DNA of 64,000 nucleotides from Flavobacterium ajazii (GCF_010614725.1 NZ_JAAEHL010000008.1:248001-312000), one strand, 5' to 3'. Counted from the stretch's first letter, positions 1-9,071 are shown. The notes: a model not told the origin generated them from the sequence alone. A program made the numbers and translations.

Positions 1-297
1 GATTTCTGTTTCTAAATCGTAAGAAGGAGTAGTGGCTCCAATGTAAAATGTTCCCGTATATTCTTTTGCCTGTCCCTGAAGTTCAGAAATTCTTTTGGTA
101 AATTTTCCGGTACAGATTAATAATAAACCAGTTGCTAATGGATCTAAAGTCCCGGCGTGGCCAATTTTGAACTTTTTTGGAAGCCCAACTTTATTAATCA
201 AAAGGTATTTTAATTTATTAACAGCCTGAAACGAACTCCATTTTAAAGGTTTGTCAATCAGCAAAACCTGTCCGTTTAAATATTCTTCAGGTGTCAT
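1..297 (-). CDS. truB: tRNA pseudouridine(55) synthase TruB (N-terminal part)
   Basis: Makes pseudouridine 55 in the T-loop of tRNAs. About 99 N-terminal codons lie in the window and the rest runs off the left edge. The translation begins MTPEEYLNGQVLLIDKP and contains the family motif GHAGTLDPLATGLLL, which holds the catalytic aspartate (D of LDPLA). The start codon overlaps the uppP stop by one base (TAATG), so the two are probably translationally coupled. It is the last visible gene of a ftsX-DUF3098-uppP-truB run on the minus strand. Confidence 0.93.
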   Translation of the reverse strand, partial: MTPEEYLNGQVLLIDKPLKWSSFQAVNKLKYLLINKVGLPKKFKIGHAGTLDPLATGLLLICTGKFTKRISELQGQAKEYTGTFYIGATTPSYDLETEI

Positions 298-1094
298 TAT
301 ATAATGGTAAGCGGGTGAATGAAAAAGTGAATCAATAATAAAATGATTCCGGCAAGGATTCTGTAATAACCAAAAACTTTAAAACCATTTTTAGTTAAAA
401 ATCCGATGAATGTTTTGATTGCCAAAAGCGCAACGATAAAAGCAACAATATTTCCAATAATAAGGATATTGATTTGGTCATGCGATAATTCAAAACCATC
501 TTTATAATAATCGTAACATTTTTTTGCTGTCGCTCCCAACATAGTCGGAACAGCCAGAAAAAAAGAAAATTCGGCAGCTGTTGTTCTGGATAATTTTTGA
601 GACATTCCGCCTACGATACTGGCGCCACTTCGTGAAACTCCCGGAATCATAGCAATACACTGAAATAATCCAATTTTGAAGGCCTGTAAATAACTAATCT
701 CCTGAGAGGTTTCAGATGTGTTTGGATTGTTGAACCATTTGTCAACTTTTAGTAAAATAACACCTCCAACTAAAAGTGAAATAGCAACTGTAACCGGATT
801 TTCCAATAACCCATCAATAAAATCACTCAATAACAGTCCTAAAACTACAGCCGGAATAAAAGCGACTAAAAGTTTAAAGTAAAAATCGAATGTCTGAAAG
901 AAACGTTTAAAATATAAAATGACAACCGAAAGAATGGCACCGAGCTGAATTACAATGGTGAAAAGTTTTGTGAAATCTTCCTGTGCAATTCCAAAAAAAG
1001 AGGAAGCAATAATCATGTGTCCGGTCGAAGAAACGGGTAAAAATTCTGTAATTCCTTCGATAATGGCAAGAACGATAGCTTGTAATGTGTTCAT
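297..1094 (-). CDS. uppP: Undecaprenyl-diphosphatase UppP (BacA family)
   Basis: Removes a phosphate from undecaprenyl diphosphate to recycle the lipid carrier for peptidoglycan and other envelope glycans. The 265-residue integral membrane protein shows both family signatures: EGITEFLPVSSTGH near residue 13 and PGVSRSGASI near residue 150, with the conserved Glu, Ser, His and Arg residues. Length and hydrophobic pattern are normal for the family. It sits between the DUF3098 gene and truB, overlapping truB by one base. This order is one I recall as common in Flavobacteriia. Confidence 0.96.
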   Translation of the reverse strand: MNTLQAIVLAIIEGITEFLPVSSTGHMIIASSFFGIAQEDFTKLFTIVIQLGAILSVVILYFKRFFQTFDFYFKLLVAFIPAVVLGLLLSDFIDGLLENPVTVAISLLVGGVILLKVDKWFNNPNTSETSQEISYLQAFKIGLFQCIAMIPGVSRSGASIVGGMSQKLSRTTAAEFSFFLAVPTMLGATAKKCYDYYKDGFELSHDQINILIIGNIVAFIVALLAIKTFIGFLTKNGFKVFGYYRILAGIILLLIHFFIHPLTII

Positions 1095-1113
1095 TTAATT
1101 TAGATTTTTAGAT

Positions 1114-1159
1114 CTTAGATTTTTAGACTTCTTAGAAAGATTTAATCTAAATATCTAAG
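1114..1159. repeat. AT-rich TTAGA-type repeat with inverted arms
   Basis: The uppP-DUF3098 spacer is built of TTAGAT/TCTAAG words repeated in both orientations. The clearest pair is CTTAGAT at 1114-1120 with ATCTAAG at 1153-1159. It could fold as a weak hairpin in the transcript, but no T-rich tail makes it a convincing terminator. The surrounding genes look like one operon. Confidence 0.5.
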
Positions 1160-1183
1160 ATGTCTAAGGAGTCTTAAAAAAGT

Positions 1184-1432
1184 CTATTTAGATTTTTTGA
1201 AAATAGAATAAATCGTGATTCCAAAACCAATCAAAACAGTTGTTGGAGCTAAACGAATACGTCTAAAACTGAAAATATCCTCATTAAAAACATTAGGATC
1301 TTTACTTCCTCCGCCAGACATTAAAATAAATCCTAAAGCGATAACAGCAATTCCAATCAATAAGATTTTGTAATTGATACTGTCAAAAAGGAATTCCTGT
1401 TTTTGTTCTTGCTCGTTTTTATTATTTTTCAT
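1184..1432 (-). CDS. DUF3098 family small membrane protein
   Basis: An 82-residue protein with a charged N-terminus (MKNNKNEQEQKQEF), a first membrane segment around residues 22-40 containing GFILMSGGG, a short loop with a Pro-Asn and Phe-Arg-Arg stretch, and a second membrane segment around 60-78. This is the DUF3098 pattern, which in Bacteroidota I recall lying between ftsX and uppP. No function is established. The position suggests an envelope or division link, but that is only inference from neighbours. Confidence 0.85.
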   Translation of the reverse strand: MKNNKNEQEQKQEFLFDSINYKILLIGIAVIALGFILMSGGGSKDPNVFNEDIFSFRRIRLAPTTVLIGFGITIYSIFKKSK

Positions 1433-1445
1433 TATTCTTTTTTTT

Positions 1446-1469
1446 TGTCACCCTGAGCGGGTCGAAGGG
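1446..1469. repeat. Interspersed repeat of the CTGAGCGGAGTCGAAG type (copy 1)
   Basis: The spacer between the DUF3098 gene and ftsX holds TGTCACCCTGAGCGGGTCGAAG. Related copies lie at 20085-20110 and 38557-38582, all intergenic. The word differs sharply from its AT-rich surroundings. This copy lacks one base compared with the other two (GCGG-GTCG against GCGGAGTCG). Confidence 0.75.
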
Positions 1470-1512
1470 TTATTTGTTTTGAAAATCTAAAAATCTGAAC
1501 AGTAATCTAAAA

Positions 1513-2388
1513 TTAATAAAGATCGTCTGTTCTTAAGTTAAGGAAGCGCTGTGTTGCAAAGTGTGTGCTTACCCAGGTAATTAAAACACCTAATCCGAAA
1601 ACACCCACTAGAACTAATCCTATTAAGGCTTTGTCTTCTAATATTCCTAATCCCGGAAAATTCGTTTCGACATACATTAAAAGTGCAATCAGAGCTACGA
1701 TGGCTAAACCTGCTCCCAGCATTCCAAGTTTTACGCTGCGCATTACAAATGGTTTACGGATAAACGCTTTTGTTGCACCAACCATTTGCATGGTTTTGAT
1801 GATAAATCTGTTTGAATGAATGGATAAACGCAATGAACTGTTGATTAATAAAACTGCAATTACCGCAAGGAAACCACTTATAATCAAAATCCACATACTT
1901 ACTTTTTTGATGTTATCGTTTACCATGTTTATTAATTGCTTGTCATAAACGATATCTTCAATCATGGTATTTTTGCGAAGATTACTTTCAATTATGCGGA
2001 TACTGTCTCTTTCAATATAATCTGCTTTTAAATGAATATCGTAGGAATTCAATAATGGGTTTTCTCCCAGAAAGGTAAGGAAATCTTCACCAATGATATC
2101 GGTGTGTTCTTTAGCAGCTTTTTCTTTGGAAACATAAACAAAAGTTTTAGCAAAAGGAGCTCTTTTTAATTCAGTATTGAAGGCTTTGATAACGCTGTCA
2201 TTTGCTTCGTTTTTAAAGAAAACCGTCATAGCGATTTTCTCTTTAAAATCATTGGCCAGCTTTTTGGAATTAATAATGAATAATCCCAGTACTCCCAAAA
2301 GGAATAAAACCAGAAATACACTTAACACTACCGAAAAATAAGAGGAAATTAACCTGCGCTTTTGAAATTTATCAAAGTTAGAACTCAT
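1513..2388 (-). CDS. ftsX: Cell division protein FtsX
   Basis: Membrane half of the FtsEX complex, which ties cell division to activation of peptidoglycan hydrolases. The 291-residue protein has the FtsX layout: cytoplasmic N-terminus, a first membrane helix at about 18-40, a periplasmic domain of about 120 residues, then three membrane helices at about 165-185, 220-240 and 255-275. MVGATKAFIRKPF just after helix 2 is the family's conserved cytoplasmic loop. The ftsE partner is not in the window, as is usual for Bacteroidota. It heads the minus-strand group ending in truB. Confidence 0.93.
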   Translation of the reverse strand: MSSNFDKFQKRRLISSYFSVVLSVFLVLFLLGVLGLFIINSKKLANDFKEKIAMTVFFKNEANDSVIKAFNTELKRAPFAKTFVYVSKEKAAKEHTDIIGEDFLTFLGENPLLNSYDIHLKADYIERDSIRIIESNLRKNTMIEDIVYDKQLINMVNDNIKKVSMWILIISGFLAVIAVLLINSSLRLSIHSNRFIIKTMQMVGATKAFIRKPFVMRSVKLGMLGAGLAIVALIALLMYVETNFPGLGILEDKALIGLVLVGVFGLGVLITWVSTHFATQRFLNLRTDDLY

Positions 2389-2756
2389 AGTCTGCTTAAA
2401 TTATGTGGTAAAAATAATAAACAATTTCTTTATTTAAAGTTATTAAAGGTCAAAGTTTTGACTTTGGTATAAAAAAGCTGCTTTTACAAATTAAAAATTT
2501 CTGTTTTAAAAGAAAATTTAATTTAAACTGGGAAAATTTTTTGTTCCCGCTTTAATCCCTTTGCACGACAGCGGTACTGAAATTATTATAAACAATCTGT
2601 TGTCTAATCAACACTGAATAAAATATTTTTATGGATTTGTATTAATAATTTTATAGTTTAGTAAAATAATAGAAAGTAGAATATAATAAATCAGTTTTTT
2701 TATTATTATATCCATAGTAGAAATATAGAAGTATAAAGTTTAACCCTAATAAAAAA
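2389..2756. other. Intergenic region between divergent ftsX and the delta-60 gene
   Basis: This 368-base divergent spacer must hold promoters for both sides. The only clear structure is an inverted repeat at 2447-2465 centred on GTCAAAGTTTTGAC (2449-2462), about 65 bases upstream of the ftsX start, which could be an operator or the upstream part of the ftsX promoter. The rest is AT-rich and shows no convincing gene; an apparent minus-strand frame running into the start of the next gene is not supported. Confidence 0.6.
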
Positions 2757-5474
2757 ATGAAAAAAAATATTATTTTCTTAATTTTAATCAATTCAATTGC
2801 TTTCGGGCAAACATATACAATAGATAATAGTTTTAACCCTTCTGACACAGGAGTGTACAGTCAGTATGTTGGAAAATTTGGAATCCCGTTAAATGATGGA
2901 AAAATACTTACCACGGAAGGTTATGGATTGGGATATAGAGATATCTACCGCCTTAATAATGATGGAAGTATCGACAACTCGTTTTCTAAATTGCAAATAC
3001 CTTATCCTGTTGATTATTTATTTGCAAATCCAATTTCAGGAAATTTTATTACAGTTATGGGTAATTCGTATTCAGATAGCACAACTATAAAAAGTTATGA
3101 TGCTAATGGTGTCCCTGTATCATATTTTACAAGTCCTATATTTACAAAAAATCAAATGACAAGCTATAATGGAGCAGGAATAAATAAAATATACTTTTTA
3201 AATGATGGAAAATTTTTAATTTTTGGAGATTTCAAATTTGTTAACGGTGTTTCTTATAATAATATTGTGAGACTTAATGCTGATGGATCAGTAGATACTG
3301 GATTTACTATAGGTACTGGCTTTAATGCCCCAACAACAGCATTTGCTATTCAATCTGATGGTAAATATTTAATAGGTGGAAATTTTACAAGTTTTAATGG
3401 AGTGACAAGAGCAAGAATTGCGCGTCTAAATCCCAATGGTACTTTAGATTCCTCATTTAATGTAGAAAGGATAACTAATCCTTCTGCTATTGTGAAAGGA
3501 TATGATAATTATGGTTCTATGAACGATATTATAGTTCAGCCAAATGGAAAAATACTAACCTCTGGTTGTCATTATCTCTCATATGACAGAAGATATTATA
3601 ATATTGTTAGGCTGAATTCTGATGGAAGTATAGATACTACTTTTTATTTGAAATATTACTCTGATTATTTCTCAAGAAATATTTGTTATGATAATCTAGA
3701 TGGGAGTATTTTTTTTAAGGATTATACCTCTATCAAGAAATGTAATAATTCCGGAACTATCATTTCCACATTTAAAGATACAAATGTACAAGGAGATGCC
3801 AGTTTCACTTCAGAAGGAACAATCCGTTTACAAAACAATAAACTTCTTGTTGTTGGAAACTATAAAAATACAGCTGGTATAACCAGATTAGGTTATCACA
3901 GATTAAATTCTGACGGGACTATAGATTTAACTTTTAATCCGAGTTTTGGACCAAATATTAAATATTTTGGGAATCTTACTAATACTTCGGCAACTGGAAT
4001 TAGCAGTTGTACTTTATTACCCGATAACAGAATATTCCTTACAGGTGGTTTTACGACATATAATGATGTTCCTGTAAAAGGATTACTAATGCTTACAGAA
4101 AATGGAGAAATTGATTCTTCCTTCAATAAAAATGTAGCACAGAGTTATAAGGATAATTTTTCAGGTAGTTCTTTCTTAAGAACCAAAAAAAACTATGATG
4201 GGAAATTATATGTTGCAGGACAATTCAGTCTAGATGGTAGTGGAAATTATAAAACAATTATAAAATTAAACGATGACGGATCCATTGATACTAGTTTCAA
4301 TTTTCGTGATCAAGCCAATGATTTTGTTGTAACTGATAAGAATGAAATTATAACGATGAATTATGGCATAATTACTAAATATAATTCAAATGGAGTTGTT
4401 GATAATTCATTTAAAGCCCCAAATTATGGATACCCCATATTCCCCCGTTCATTTGAATTACTAGATAATAATCAGATTTTAGTTTCATTAGGAGAGTATT
4501 ATTTTTATAATAGACACTTAAATAGATTAAATGAAAATGGAACACTCGATACAACTTTTCAACCATATGTGGGTTATTATGGAGTATTAAATACTAAAAC
4601 ATTAAACAACGGAAAAACTTACGTTTTAGAAGAAAAGAGCTCGAACACAGGTCAATTAACTAGATACAATGCCGATTGGACGTTAGACCAATCATTCACA
4701 CCAATTCCAACATACGGTTATGCATTTCTTTCAAACGAAAGAATTCTTACAGTGGCGGGTGGTGGTACATACAAAATAAATGATTCAAGTGGAAAACAAT
4801 TGTCTGCTTTTTCATTAACAACGGATCTACCATCTTATTCTAGTCCATCTTTTTATTCGCAAAATTGTGAAAACATTATTTTCTGTGGTGCATTTAATAA
4901 AGTAAACGGTATAAATAAGAACTACATTGTTAGATTAAAAGTTCAAGGCTCAACAACAACTTCAGCTCCTGTGGGAGCAATAACCCAATCATTTTCTCAA
5001 GGACAGATGTTGTCAGATCTGATCATTAATGGTCAAAATATTAAATGGTATGATTCTCAAAGCCAATGTGCATCCAACGCATTAAATGGGAAAACAAAGC
5101 AAGGGAATACCCCTTTACCTGATACTACGTTACTAATTGATGGAATAACGTATTATGCTTCACAAACAATTAACGGTTTTGAAAGTAATTTTAGATTACC
5201 GGTAAAAGTCAGTCTAACTTCTTTAGGTATAAATAAATTGGAATTAAAAAATTTAAAATTATATCCTAATCCTATAAAAGATAAACTAACGATATCCAAT
5301 TCATCAAATATTGAAAAAGTTGAAATCTATAATTTACTTGGACAGAAAATTTTCGAAAACAATTTTAACATTAATGAAATCAATATTGATTTCACTAATT
5401 ATAATCAGAATATTTATTTAATAAAAATTTTTTCTGAAGGTAAAATTCAAACGAGTAAAATAACAAACGAGTAA
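2757..5474 (+). CDS. Secreted delta-60 repeat protein with T9SS type A sorting domain
   Basis: A 905-residue exported protein. It has a signal peptide (MKKNIIFLILINSIAFGQT), then about eleven degenerate repeats of the delta-60 type, each ending in a turn such as NDGSIDNSF, ADGSVDTGF, PNGTLDSSF, SDGTIDLTF or ENGEIDSSF, spaced roughly 45-70 residues. This is followed by a linker and a C-terminal sorting domain from about residue 833 (LKLYPNP, then VEIYNLLGQKIF, ending KITNE). The repeats are expected to form a beta-propeller-like fold. The sorting domain directs passage through the type IX secretion system and surface attachment or release. The substrate or partner is unknown. It stands alone between divergent ftsX and the molybdate genes. 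Confidence 0.85.
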   Translation: MKKNIIFLILINSIAFGQTYTIDNSFNPSDTGVYSQYVGKFGIPLNDGKILTTEGYGLGYRDIYRLNNDGSIDNSFSKLQIPYPVDYLFANPISGNFITVMGNSYSDSTTIKSYDANGVPVSYFTSPIFTKNQMTSYNGAGINKIYFLNDGKFLIFGDFKFVNGVSYNNIVRLNADGSVDTGFTIGTGFNAPTTAFAIQSDGKYLIGGNFTSFNGVTRARIARLNPNGTLDSSFNVERITNPSAIVKGYDNYGSMNDIIVQPNGKILTSGCHYLSYDRRYYNIVRLNSDGSIDTTFYLKYYSDYFSRNICYDNLDGSIFFKDYTSIKKCNNSGTIISTFKDTNVQGDASFTSEGTIRLQNNKLLVVGNYKNTAGITRLGYHRLNSDGTIDLTFNPSFGPNIKYFGNLTNTSATGISSCTLLPDNRIFLTGGFTTYNDVPVKGLLMLTENGEIDSSFNKNVAQSYKDNFSGSSFLRTKKNYDGKLYVAGQFSLDGSGNYKTIIKLNDDGSIDTSFNFRDQANDFVVTDKNEIITMNYGIITKYNSNGVVDNSFKAPNYGYPIFPRSFELLDNNQILVSLGEYYFYNRHLNRLNENGTLDTTFQPYVGYYGVLNTKTLNNGKTYVLEEKSSNTGQLTRYNADWTLDQSFTPIPTYGYAFLSNERILTVAGGGTYKINDSSGKQLSAFSLTTDLPSYSSPSFYSQNCENIIFCGAFNKVNGINKNYIVRLKVQGSTTTSAPVGAITQSFSQGQMLSDLIINGQNIKWYDSQSQCASNALNGKTKQGNTPLPDTTLLIDGITYYASQTINGFESNFRLPVKVSLTSLGINKLELKNLKLYPNPIKDKLTISNSSNIEKVEIYNLLGQKIFENNFNINEINIDFTNYNQNIYLIKIFSEGKIQTSKITNE

Positions 5475-5761
5475 ATTAACACCGTTCGTGTGTGAATCCT
5501 TTCGCGTTCGATTGTACTTGTTTGTATAGCACCCTGAAGGATTCGTGAGGCAAGGGTGTATAAAGATAATTTTCCCAATGAAATTCTCGGTTTTAAAGGT
5601 CAAATTATTGTTGTCCGATTTGTGAATCCGAGAAATCCAATTATTCGAAATTAGCAGAAGATTTCAATTATTTGGACCGATAATAATGTTCTTAAAACAA
5701 ATAAGATTTTTATTCTCTGCCTTATAATACTTATTTTTACAATAACAATAGAATACTAAAA
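5475..5761 (+). other. Spacer with hairpins and a possible gene remnant
   Basis: GC-rich for this genome in its first half. It holds two overlapping inverted repeats: GAATCCTT near 5495 with AAGGATTC at about 5537-5544, and CACCCT at 5530-5535 with AGGGTG at 5553-5558. A short open stretch follows, with codons for REARVYKDNFPNEILGFKGQ and then IIVVRFVNPRNPIIRN before a stop near 5655. It has no start codon and looks like the tail of a lost gene, but I cannot name it. The last 100 bases are AT-rich and probably carry the modA promoter; TAATACT and GAATACT words lie there. Confidence 0.4.
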
Positions 5762-6535
5762 ATGAAGATTACAAATAGATATTTATTTACCTTAACGGCA
5801 CTTTTATTATTAGGGTTTGGAACAGTACAAGGACAGCAAAAAATTACAATTGTTGCTGCCGCTAATCTTAAAGTTGCTTTAGATTCTATAAATACCGTTT
5901 TTAAAATTCAAAATCCTGCTATAAATTCTCAAATTACTTATGGAGCTTCCGGAAAGTTATTTGAACAGATTTCTAATAGTGCCCCCTATGATTTATTTTT
6001 TTCGGCTGATATGGATTATCCCAGAAAACTGGAAGAAAAAAAGCTGACAGCTTCTAAAATCAAAATGTATGCTACAGGAAAATTAGTGATCTGGAGCAAA
6101 AAAACAGATCCTAACAAAAGTAAGATGAATAGTCTTTTAAATCCTGATATTCGAAAAATAGCTATTGGTAACCCGGCAACAGCTCCTTATGGCGAGAAAG
6201 CTGTAGAGAGTTTGAAATTTTATAAAATATACGATAAGGTAAAAAGTAAATTGGTTTTTGGCGAAAACATTACTCAGGCGACACAGTTTATAACAACCGG
6301 AAATGCCGATATAGGAATTACTGCTCTGTCGCTTGTACTTACGCCAAACATGAAAAAAGAAGGGGGAAAGTATTATATTATCCCTCAAAAAAGCCATACT
6401 GCTTTAGATCAGGGTTGTGTAATTTTGAAAAATGCAAAGGGAAATGCAAGTGTAATCAAATTCTATAATTTCATATCTTCAAAAAAAGCAGCAGCAATTT
6501 TAAAATATTATGGATATGATACAAAAACAAAATGA
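5762..6535 (+). CDS. modA: Molybdate ABC transporter substrate-binding protein ModA
   Basis: Periplasmic receptor that binds molybdate (and often tungstate) and hands it to ModBC. The 257-residue protein has a signal peptide ending near residue 25 (GFGTVQGQ) and the ModA signatures: ITIVAAANLKVALDSI, ITYGASGKLFEQI with the oxyanion-binding Ser/Gly residues, and APYDLFFSADMDYPRKLEE. The stop overlaps the next gene by four bases (ATGA). It leads the modA-mop-modB-modC operon; GAATACT just before the start resembles a half-site of the receptor-gene palindrome described below. Confidence 0.95.
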   Translation: MKITNRYLFTLTALLLLGFGTVQGQQKITIVAAANLKVALDSINTVFKIQNPAINSQITYGASGKLFEQISNSAPYDLFFSADMDYPRKLEEKKLTASKIKMYATGKLVIWSKKTDPNKSKMNSLLNPDIRKIAIGNPATAPYGEKAVESLKFYKIYDKVKSKLVFGENITQATQFITTGNADIGITALSLVLTPNMKKEGGKYYIIPQKSHTALDQGCVILKNAKGNASVIKFYNFISSKKAAAILKYYGYDTKTK

Positions 6536-6936
6536 ACATATTAAACGGAAATATATCTCAAGTTCAATCTCATGAAGGTCTTTCACTTGTAAGGGTACAA
6601 TCAAAGGATGTTGCATTTTCTGCAATTGTCCTCGATACACCGGAAACTTCTGATTACTTAAAAACAGGGAATGAAGTCAGGATTATTTTTAAAGAAACCG
6701 AAGTCATGATTTCTAAAGACTTAAACCCAAATATCAGTATTCAGAATAAGCTGCTGTGCCGTATTGAATCTATTGAAAATGGTGCAATTCTCAGCCAGAT
6801 TAATCTGATGCATGATCAGCAGGCTATAAAATCTATTATTACAAGAAACGCTTGTGAACAATTAGACTTAAAAGAAAATGATACTGTATTGGCTTTAATA
6901 AAAACAAACGAAGTAAGCTTGTCTGCTCATGATTAA
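6532..6936 (+). CDS. Free-standing di-Mop (TOBE) molybdate-binding protein
   Basis: A 134-residue cytoplasmic protein made of two Mop/TOBE-like halves, about residues 3-66 (GNISQVQSHEGLSLVRVQ to EVMISKD) and 70-132 (NKLLCRIESIENGAILSQI to NEVSLS). Such di-Mop units store molybdate or, when fused to a helix-turn-helix, form the sensing half of ModE. Here no DNA-binding part is attached, while a ModE-type DNA-binding head without Mop domains is encoded at 15079-15426. It overlaps modA by four bases and modB by eight, so it is co-translated with the transporter. A role as a storage protein or as the detached sensor of that regulator is inference. Confidence 0.82.
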   Translation: MNILNGNISQVQSHEGLSLVRVQSKDVAFSAIVLDTPETSDYLKTGNEVRIIFKETEVMISKDLNPNISIQNKLLCRIESIENGAILSQINLMHDQQAIKSIITRNACEQLDLKENDTVLALIKTNEVSLSAHD

Positions 6937-7603
6937 TCTGGAACCCTTATGGCTTACGGCGAAATTGGCTTTGATTACCACAATAATACTTTTTGTTGTG
7001 GCTATTCCGCTTTGCTATTGGTTGTCTTACAGTAAATTTCGGTTCAAGGCATTCATTGAAGCCTTAATAAGTTTACCCTTGGTTTTACCACCTTCAGTTT
7101 TAGGTTTTTATCTTTTAATAGCCCTTAGTCCAGAAAATGCTTTCGGTAAATTTTTATCTGATTATTTTTATCTGAGACTGGTATTTACTTTTCAGGGATT
7201 AATTCTGGCATCTGTTTTATACAGTTTGCCTTTTATGGTAAATCCTGTTTTATCAGGATTAAAAAATCTGCCGGCCGGTCTTCAGGAAGCTTCTTTTACA
7301 CTTGGTAAATCAAGATTAAAAACCTTAACGAAAATTTTACTGCCTAATATCCGCACTTCAATACTCACGGGAATTATTATGACTTTTGCCCATACGATAG
7401 GCGAATTTGGTGTAGTTTTAATGGTGGGAGGCAGTATTCCCGAAGAGACAAAAGTAGTTTCTATTGCTATTTATGAAGAAGTAGAATCGATGAACTATCA
7501 AAGTGCCAATGTATATGCCGGAATTTTATTTGCATTCTCTTTTTCTGTTCTGTTGGCAGTTCATTTAATCAATAATAAATCCAGAAAAACGACTCTTTAT
7601 TAA
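6929..7603 (+). CDS. modB: Molybdate ABC transporter permease ModB
   Basis: Inner-membrane channel of the ModABC importer. The 224-residue protein has about five to six hydrophobic segments. The conserved permease region is clear: SLPLVLPPSVLGFYLL near residues 48-63 and the EAA loop EASFTLGKSRLKTLTKILLP with the following HTIGEFGVVLMVGG. Length fits the family. It overlaps the di-Mop gene by eight bases and shares its last base with the modC start (TAATG), indicating coupled translation. Confidence 0.95.
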   Translation: MINLEPLWLTAKLALITTIILFVVAIPLCYWLSYSKFRFKAFIEALISLPLVLPPSVLGFYLLIALSPENAFGKFLSDYFYLRLVFTFQGLILASVLYSLPFMVNPVLSGLKNLPAGLQEASFTLGKSRLKTLTKILLPNIRTSILTGIIMTFAHTIGEFGVVLMVGGSIPEETKVVSIAIYEEVESMNYQSANVYAGILFAFSFSVLLAVHLINNKSRKTTLY

Positions 7604-8478
7604 TGATACAGTTTAATGCTTATAAAATGCTGCAAACGGCTGATGGGGAATTGCCATTAGATGTTTCCCTGACTGTTGAAAAAGGGCAGTTTATTGCTAT
7701 TTATGGGAATTCAGGAGCCGGAAAAACAACTATTCTTAGAATATTGGCGGGACTTACTGAGGCGGAAAATGTATATATAAAAGTTGGAAATGAAGTCTGG
7801 GATGATTCTCAAAAAAAATACCATCTTTCGGTTCAAAAACGTTCTATTGGATTTGTATTTCAGGATTTTGCGTTATTTCCGAATCTGACTGTTCGGGAAA
7901 ATTTAGAGTTTGCCTTACCTAAAAATGATGTGACAGAAATTGTTTCTGAATTAATAGACCTGATGGAATTGCAGTCGCTTCAGAACAGTAAACCACATCA
8001 ATTATCAGGAGGGCAAAAACAGCGTGTTGCTTTGGCGAGGGCCATTGTTCGTAAACCTGAACTTCTTCTGTTAGACGAGCCTCTTTCTGCTTTGGATGAT
8101 GAAATGCGGTTTAAACTTCAGGATTACATTTTAAAAATTCATCAAAAATATCAATTAACCACTTTGATGATTACTCATTCTATTGCTGAAATTTTCAAAC
8201 TCTCTGATAAAGTTGTGGTTCTTGATAAGGGAAAAATTATTAAAGAGGGAACTCCGGATACAGTTTTTGCAGCACAAAAAATAAGCAGCAAATTCCAATT
8301 AACCGGAGAAATAATCAGCATAATCAAAAGTGATATAGTTTATATAGTACAAGTATCTTCTGGAAATTCTATCATAAAAGTAGTTGCGACAGAAGATGAG
8401 ATAAAAGATTTTAAAATAGGACAAAAAGTACTCGTGGCTTCAAAAGCATTCAATCCGATTATTCAGATTCTGTCGTAA
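7603..8478 (+). CDS. modC: Molybdate ABC transporter ATPase ModC
   Basis: ATPase that drives ModB. The 291-residue protein shows Walker A (GNSGAGKTT, near residue 35), the Q-loop (FVFQDFALFPNLT), the signature LSGGQKQRVALARAI, Walker B with the D-loop (LLLLDEPLSALDD) and the switch His (MITHSIAEIF). A shortened C-terminal TOBE-like tail follows from about residue 228. The tail is too short for two full Mop domains, consistent with the separate di-Mop gene in the operon. The gene converges on the minus-strand molybdopterin-fold gene at 8556. Confidence 0.95.
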   Translation: MIQFNAYKMLQTADGELPLDVSLTVEKGQFIAIYGNSGAGKTTILRILAGLTEAENVYIKVGNEVWDDSQKKYHLSVQKRSIGFVFQDFALFPNLTVRENLEFALPKNDVTEIVSELIDLMELQSLQNSKPHQLSGGQKQRVALARAIVRKPELLLLDEPLSALDDEMRFKLQDYILKIHQKYQLTTLMITHSIAEIFKLSDKVVVLDKGKIIKEGTPDTVFAAQKISSKFQLTGEIISIIKSDIVYIVQVSSGNSIIKVVATEDEIKDFKIGQKVLVASKAFNPIIQILS

Positions 8479-8555
8479 AACTTAAATATTGGTTGTTATT
8501 TTGAAAGAAAATGTATTGTCTTATTCCAAAAACAAGAACAATATAATTTTATAAG

Positions 8556-9071
8556 TTAATCTTTCGCAAACCGAATTATTAAATGGGTTACTTCGTGAGC
8601 AGATCGGGCAGGTTTATTTTCATCCGGAACAACTAAACGAAACGGACCTATTCCATCAGCTAATGGTTTGCCATCTTTAGCATCTGCTAAAATAACCACC
8701 CGATTGGTAAAACTGGGATCCAATTCTGCTAATGAGAAAACGACTTCATACCCATCGCTGCATCTTACCAGCAAATATTTGGTGAGATTTTCGCCTTTTA
8801 GTTCTTTTCCAACAGTAACTCCGGCTTGTTGCAAGAGGTCAAAAATAGCAACTCCTGAATATTGCTGAGCCTTACCATCACGGTCTTTCATACTAGCTTC
8901 TACGTGTTTCATTTTTGCGAAATCTGAAAGACTTAACGATAATGGTTTTAAAACTTCTCCTTCAATTTTCACAACAGCTTCTTTGATAATGTTTTGTGCC
9001 ATTATATTTTGGGAGAAAACACCCAAAAACAAGGAGACTAATAGAATAAGTAATACATAATGTTTTTTCAT
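8556..9071 (-). CDS. Small exported molybdopterin-fold (sulfite-oxidase-like) protein
   Basis: 171 residues with a signal peptide (MKKHYVLLILLVSLFLGVFSQN, cut near residue 25) followed by a single domain of the oxidoreductase molybdopterin-binding fold. Recognisable stretches are LSLSDFAKMKHVEASMKDRDG, YSGVAIFDLLQQAG, RCSDGYEVVFSLAELD and GPFRLVVPDENKPAR. Full sulfite-oxidase-like enzymes are at least twice as long, and the N-terminal part and dimer domain are absent. RCS could supply the molybdenum cysteine, but that is uncertain. Its place opposite modABC suggests a molybdenum-linked periplasmic role, by inference only. Confidence 0.75.
   Translation of the reverse strand: MKKHYVLLILLVSLFLGVFSQNIMAQNIIKEAVVKIEGEVLKPLSLSLSDFAKMKHVEASMKDRDGKAQQYSGVAIFDLLQQAGVTVGKELKGENLTKYLLVRCSDGYEVVFSLAELDPSFTNRVVILADAKDGKPLADGIGPFRLVVPDENKPARSAHEVTHLIIRFAKD

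Noticed and set aside
2651..2848. Minus-strand reading frame of 65 codons before the delta-60 gene
   Set aside because: It overlaps the start and signal peptide of the real gene, has a Phe/Ile/Tyr-biased composition typical of AT-rich antisense, and shows no promoter.
5475..5761. Molybdenum-cofactor riboswitch before modA
   Set aside because: Nested hairpins are present, but I see none of the conserved aptamer features, and such riboswitches are not known to me in this phylum.
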